A stretch of 64,000 nt of DNA from contig NZ_QUOK01000001.1 in the NCBI RefSeq assembly GCF_003390325.1, forward strand, positions 806,001 through 870,000. The letters run 5' to 3'. Positions 63,903 to 64,000 of the stretch are shown here, in pieces (within the stretch, counting starts at the first letter, position 1; each line of letters begins with the position of its first letter). This DNA is from Rhodohalobacter sp. SW132. Its GTDB lineage: Bacteria; Bacteroidota; Rhodothermia; Balneolales; Balneolaceae. The notes beneath the pieces were generated by a model that worked only from the letters and a program-made list of their open reading frames with translations, was not told the DNA's origin and searched no databases. The translations under genes and the position numbers were made by a program.

Positions 63903-64000
63903 ATGGACTCTATTACTCAGGCTACCCTGGGCGCTGCCGTTGGAGAAGCTTTGCTTGGAAAAAAAGCAGGGTACCGTGCAGCAGCGTGGGGAGCCGTATT
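63903..64000 (+). CDS. YdjM-type metal-dependent hydrolase, N-terminal part (3' end outside window)
   Basis: The ATG at 63903 opens a frame to the window end, starting MDSITQATLGAAVGEALLGK and KAGYRAAAWGAV, the family's metal-site opening. It is the same family as 10280-11410 (MDPLAHTLFGATMAEAGL), but with Gln in place of His at the fifth or sixth residue region. Divergent from the RND operon. Confidence 0.8.
   Translation, partial: MDSITQATLGAAVGEALLGKKAGYRAAAWGAV

Overview
The window is a gene-dense bacterial chromosome segment of moderate GC. It carries no tRNA or rRNA gene, CRISPR array or prophage that I can see. Many short lipoproteins with Bacteroidota-style lipoboxes, together with FISUMP, DUF302, DUF411, YwqK-type, CHAT-TPR, SUMF1-like and Gfo/Idh/MocA proteins and a short archaeal-type RNase J, suggest the Bacteroidota/Balneolota/Rhodothermota assemblage. 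A Balneolaceae-like marine or saline bacterium is my best guess; this is inference, because no marker gene such as 16S is present.

Layout. Positions 1-4.1 kb hold a truncated ATP-grasp enzyme, a C45 acyltransferase-like protein, a succinate-semialdehyde dehydrogenase and a DUF411 protein. Positions 4.4-9.9 kb hold a small MITE-like element, dodecin, RNase J, a FISUMP lipoprotein, a DoxX-like protein, and a two-gene operon of an ATP-cone/Mrr-like nuclease and a beta-CASP nuclease. Positions 10-12.9 kb hold a YdjM-type membrane hydrolase and a membrane PP2C phosphatase. Positions 13-20.7 kb form a metal-flavoured region: a Met-rich lipoprotein, DUF302, a CopB-type P-ATPase, an NhaC antiporter, a cupredoxin lipoprotein and a lipoprotein with three tandem SOD/CHRD-like domains. 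Positions 20.7-25 kb hold a 145-bp tandem repeat that runs into the end of a methyltransferase gene, then a six-PAS histidine kinase. Positions 25-32 kb hold a HhH-GPD glycosylase, groEL/groES, rsmA, alanine dehydrogenase and apbE. Positions 32-42.4 kb hold an oxidoreductase, a SUMF1-like lipoprotein, a MORN-like lipoprotein, an SDR, a membrane-fused spermidine-synthase-like protein, a toxin-antitoxin pair, a secreted Pcm, a GNAT and a metzincin-like lipoprotein. Positions 42.4-52 kb hold prfC, a fasciclin protein, DUF72, an SSS symporter, MarR, scpA, an M28 peptidase and a sugar isomerase-like protein. Positions 52-64 kb hold a secreted TPR-CHAT protein, ftsY, a CDP-alcohol phosphatidyltransferase, a NUDIX hydrolase, two small genes, YceI, an RND efflux pair and the start of a second YdjM-type hydrolase.

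How genes work together. The clearest functional group is envelope copper/silver handling at 13-20.7 kb. The 7.7-9.9 kb pair is translationally coupled and looks like a nucleic-acid processing or defence module. The RND adaptor and permease form one efflux operon.

The intergenic DNA is rich in small palindromic mobile repeats. One two-hairpin repeat occurs at about 10.0, 16.4 and 51.7 kb, and its middle copy is split by a 204-bp inverted-repeat element with a short target duplication. Other families include a 138-bp MITE-like element, a tandem array of 145-bp units and C-rich inverted repeats. These, the nuclease operon and the tandem SOD/CHRD-like lipoprotein are the strongest candidates for something undescribed.
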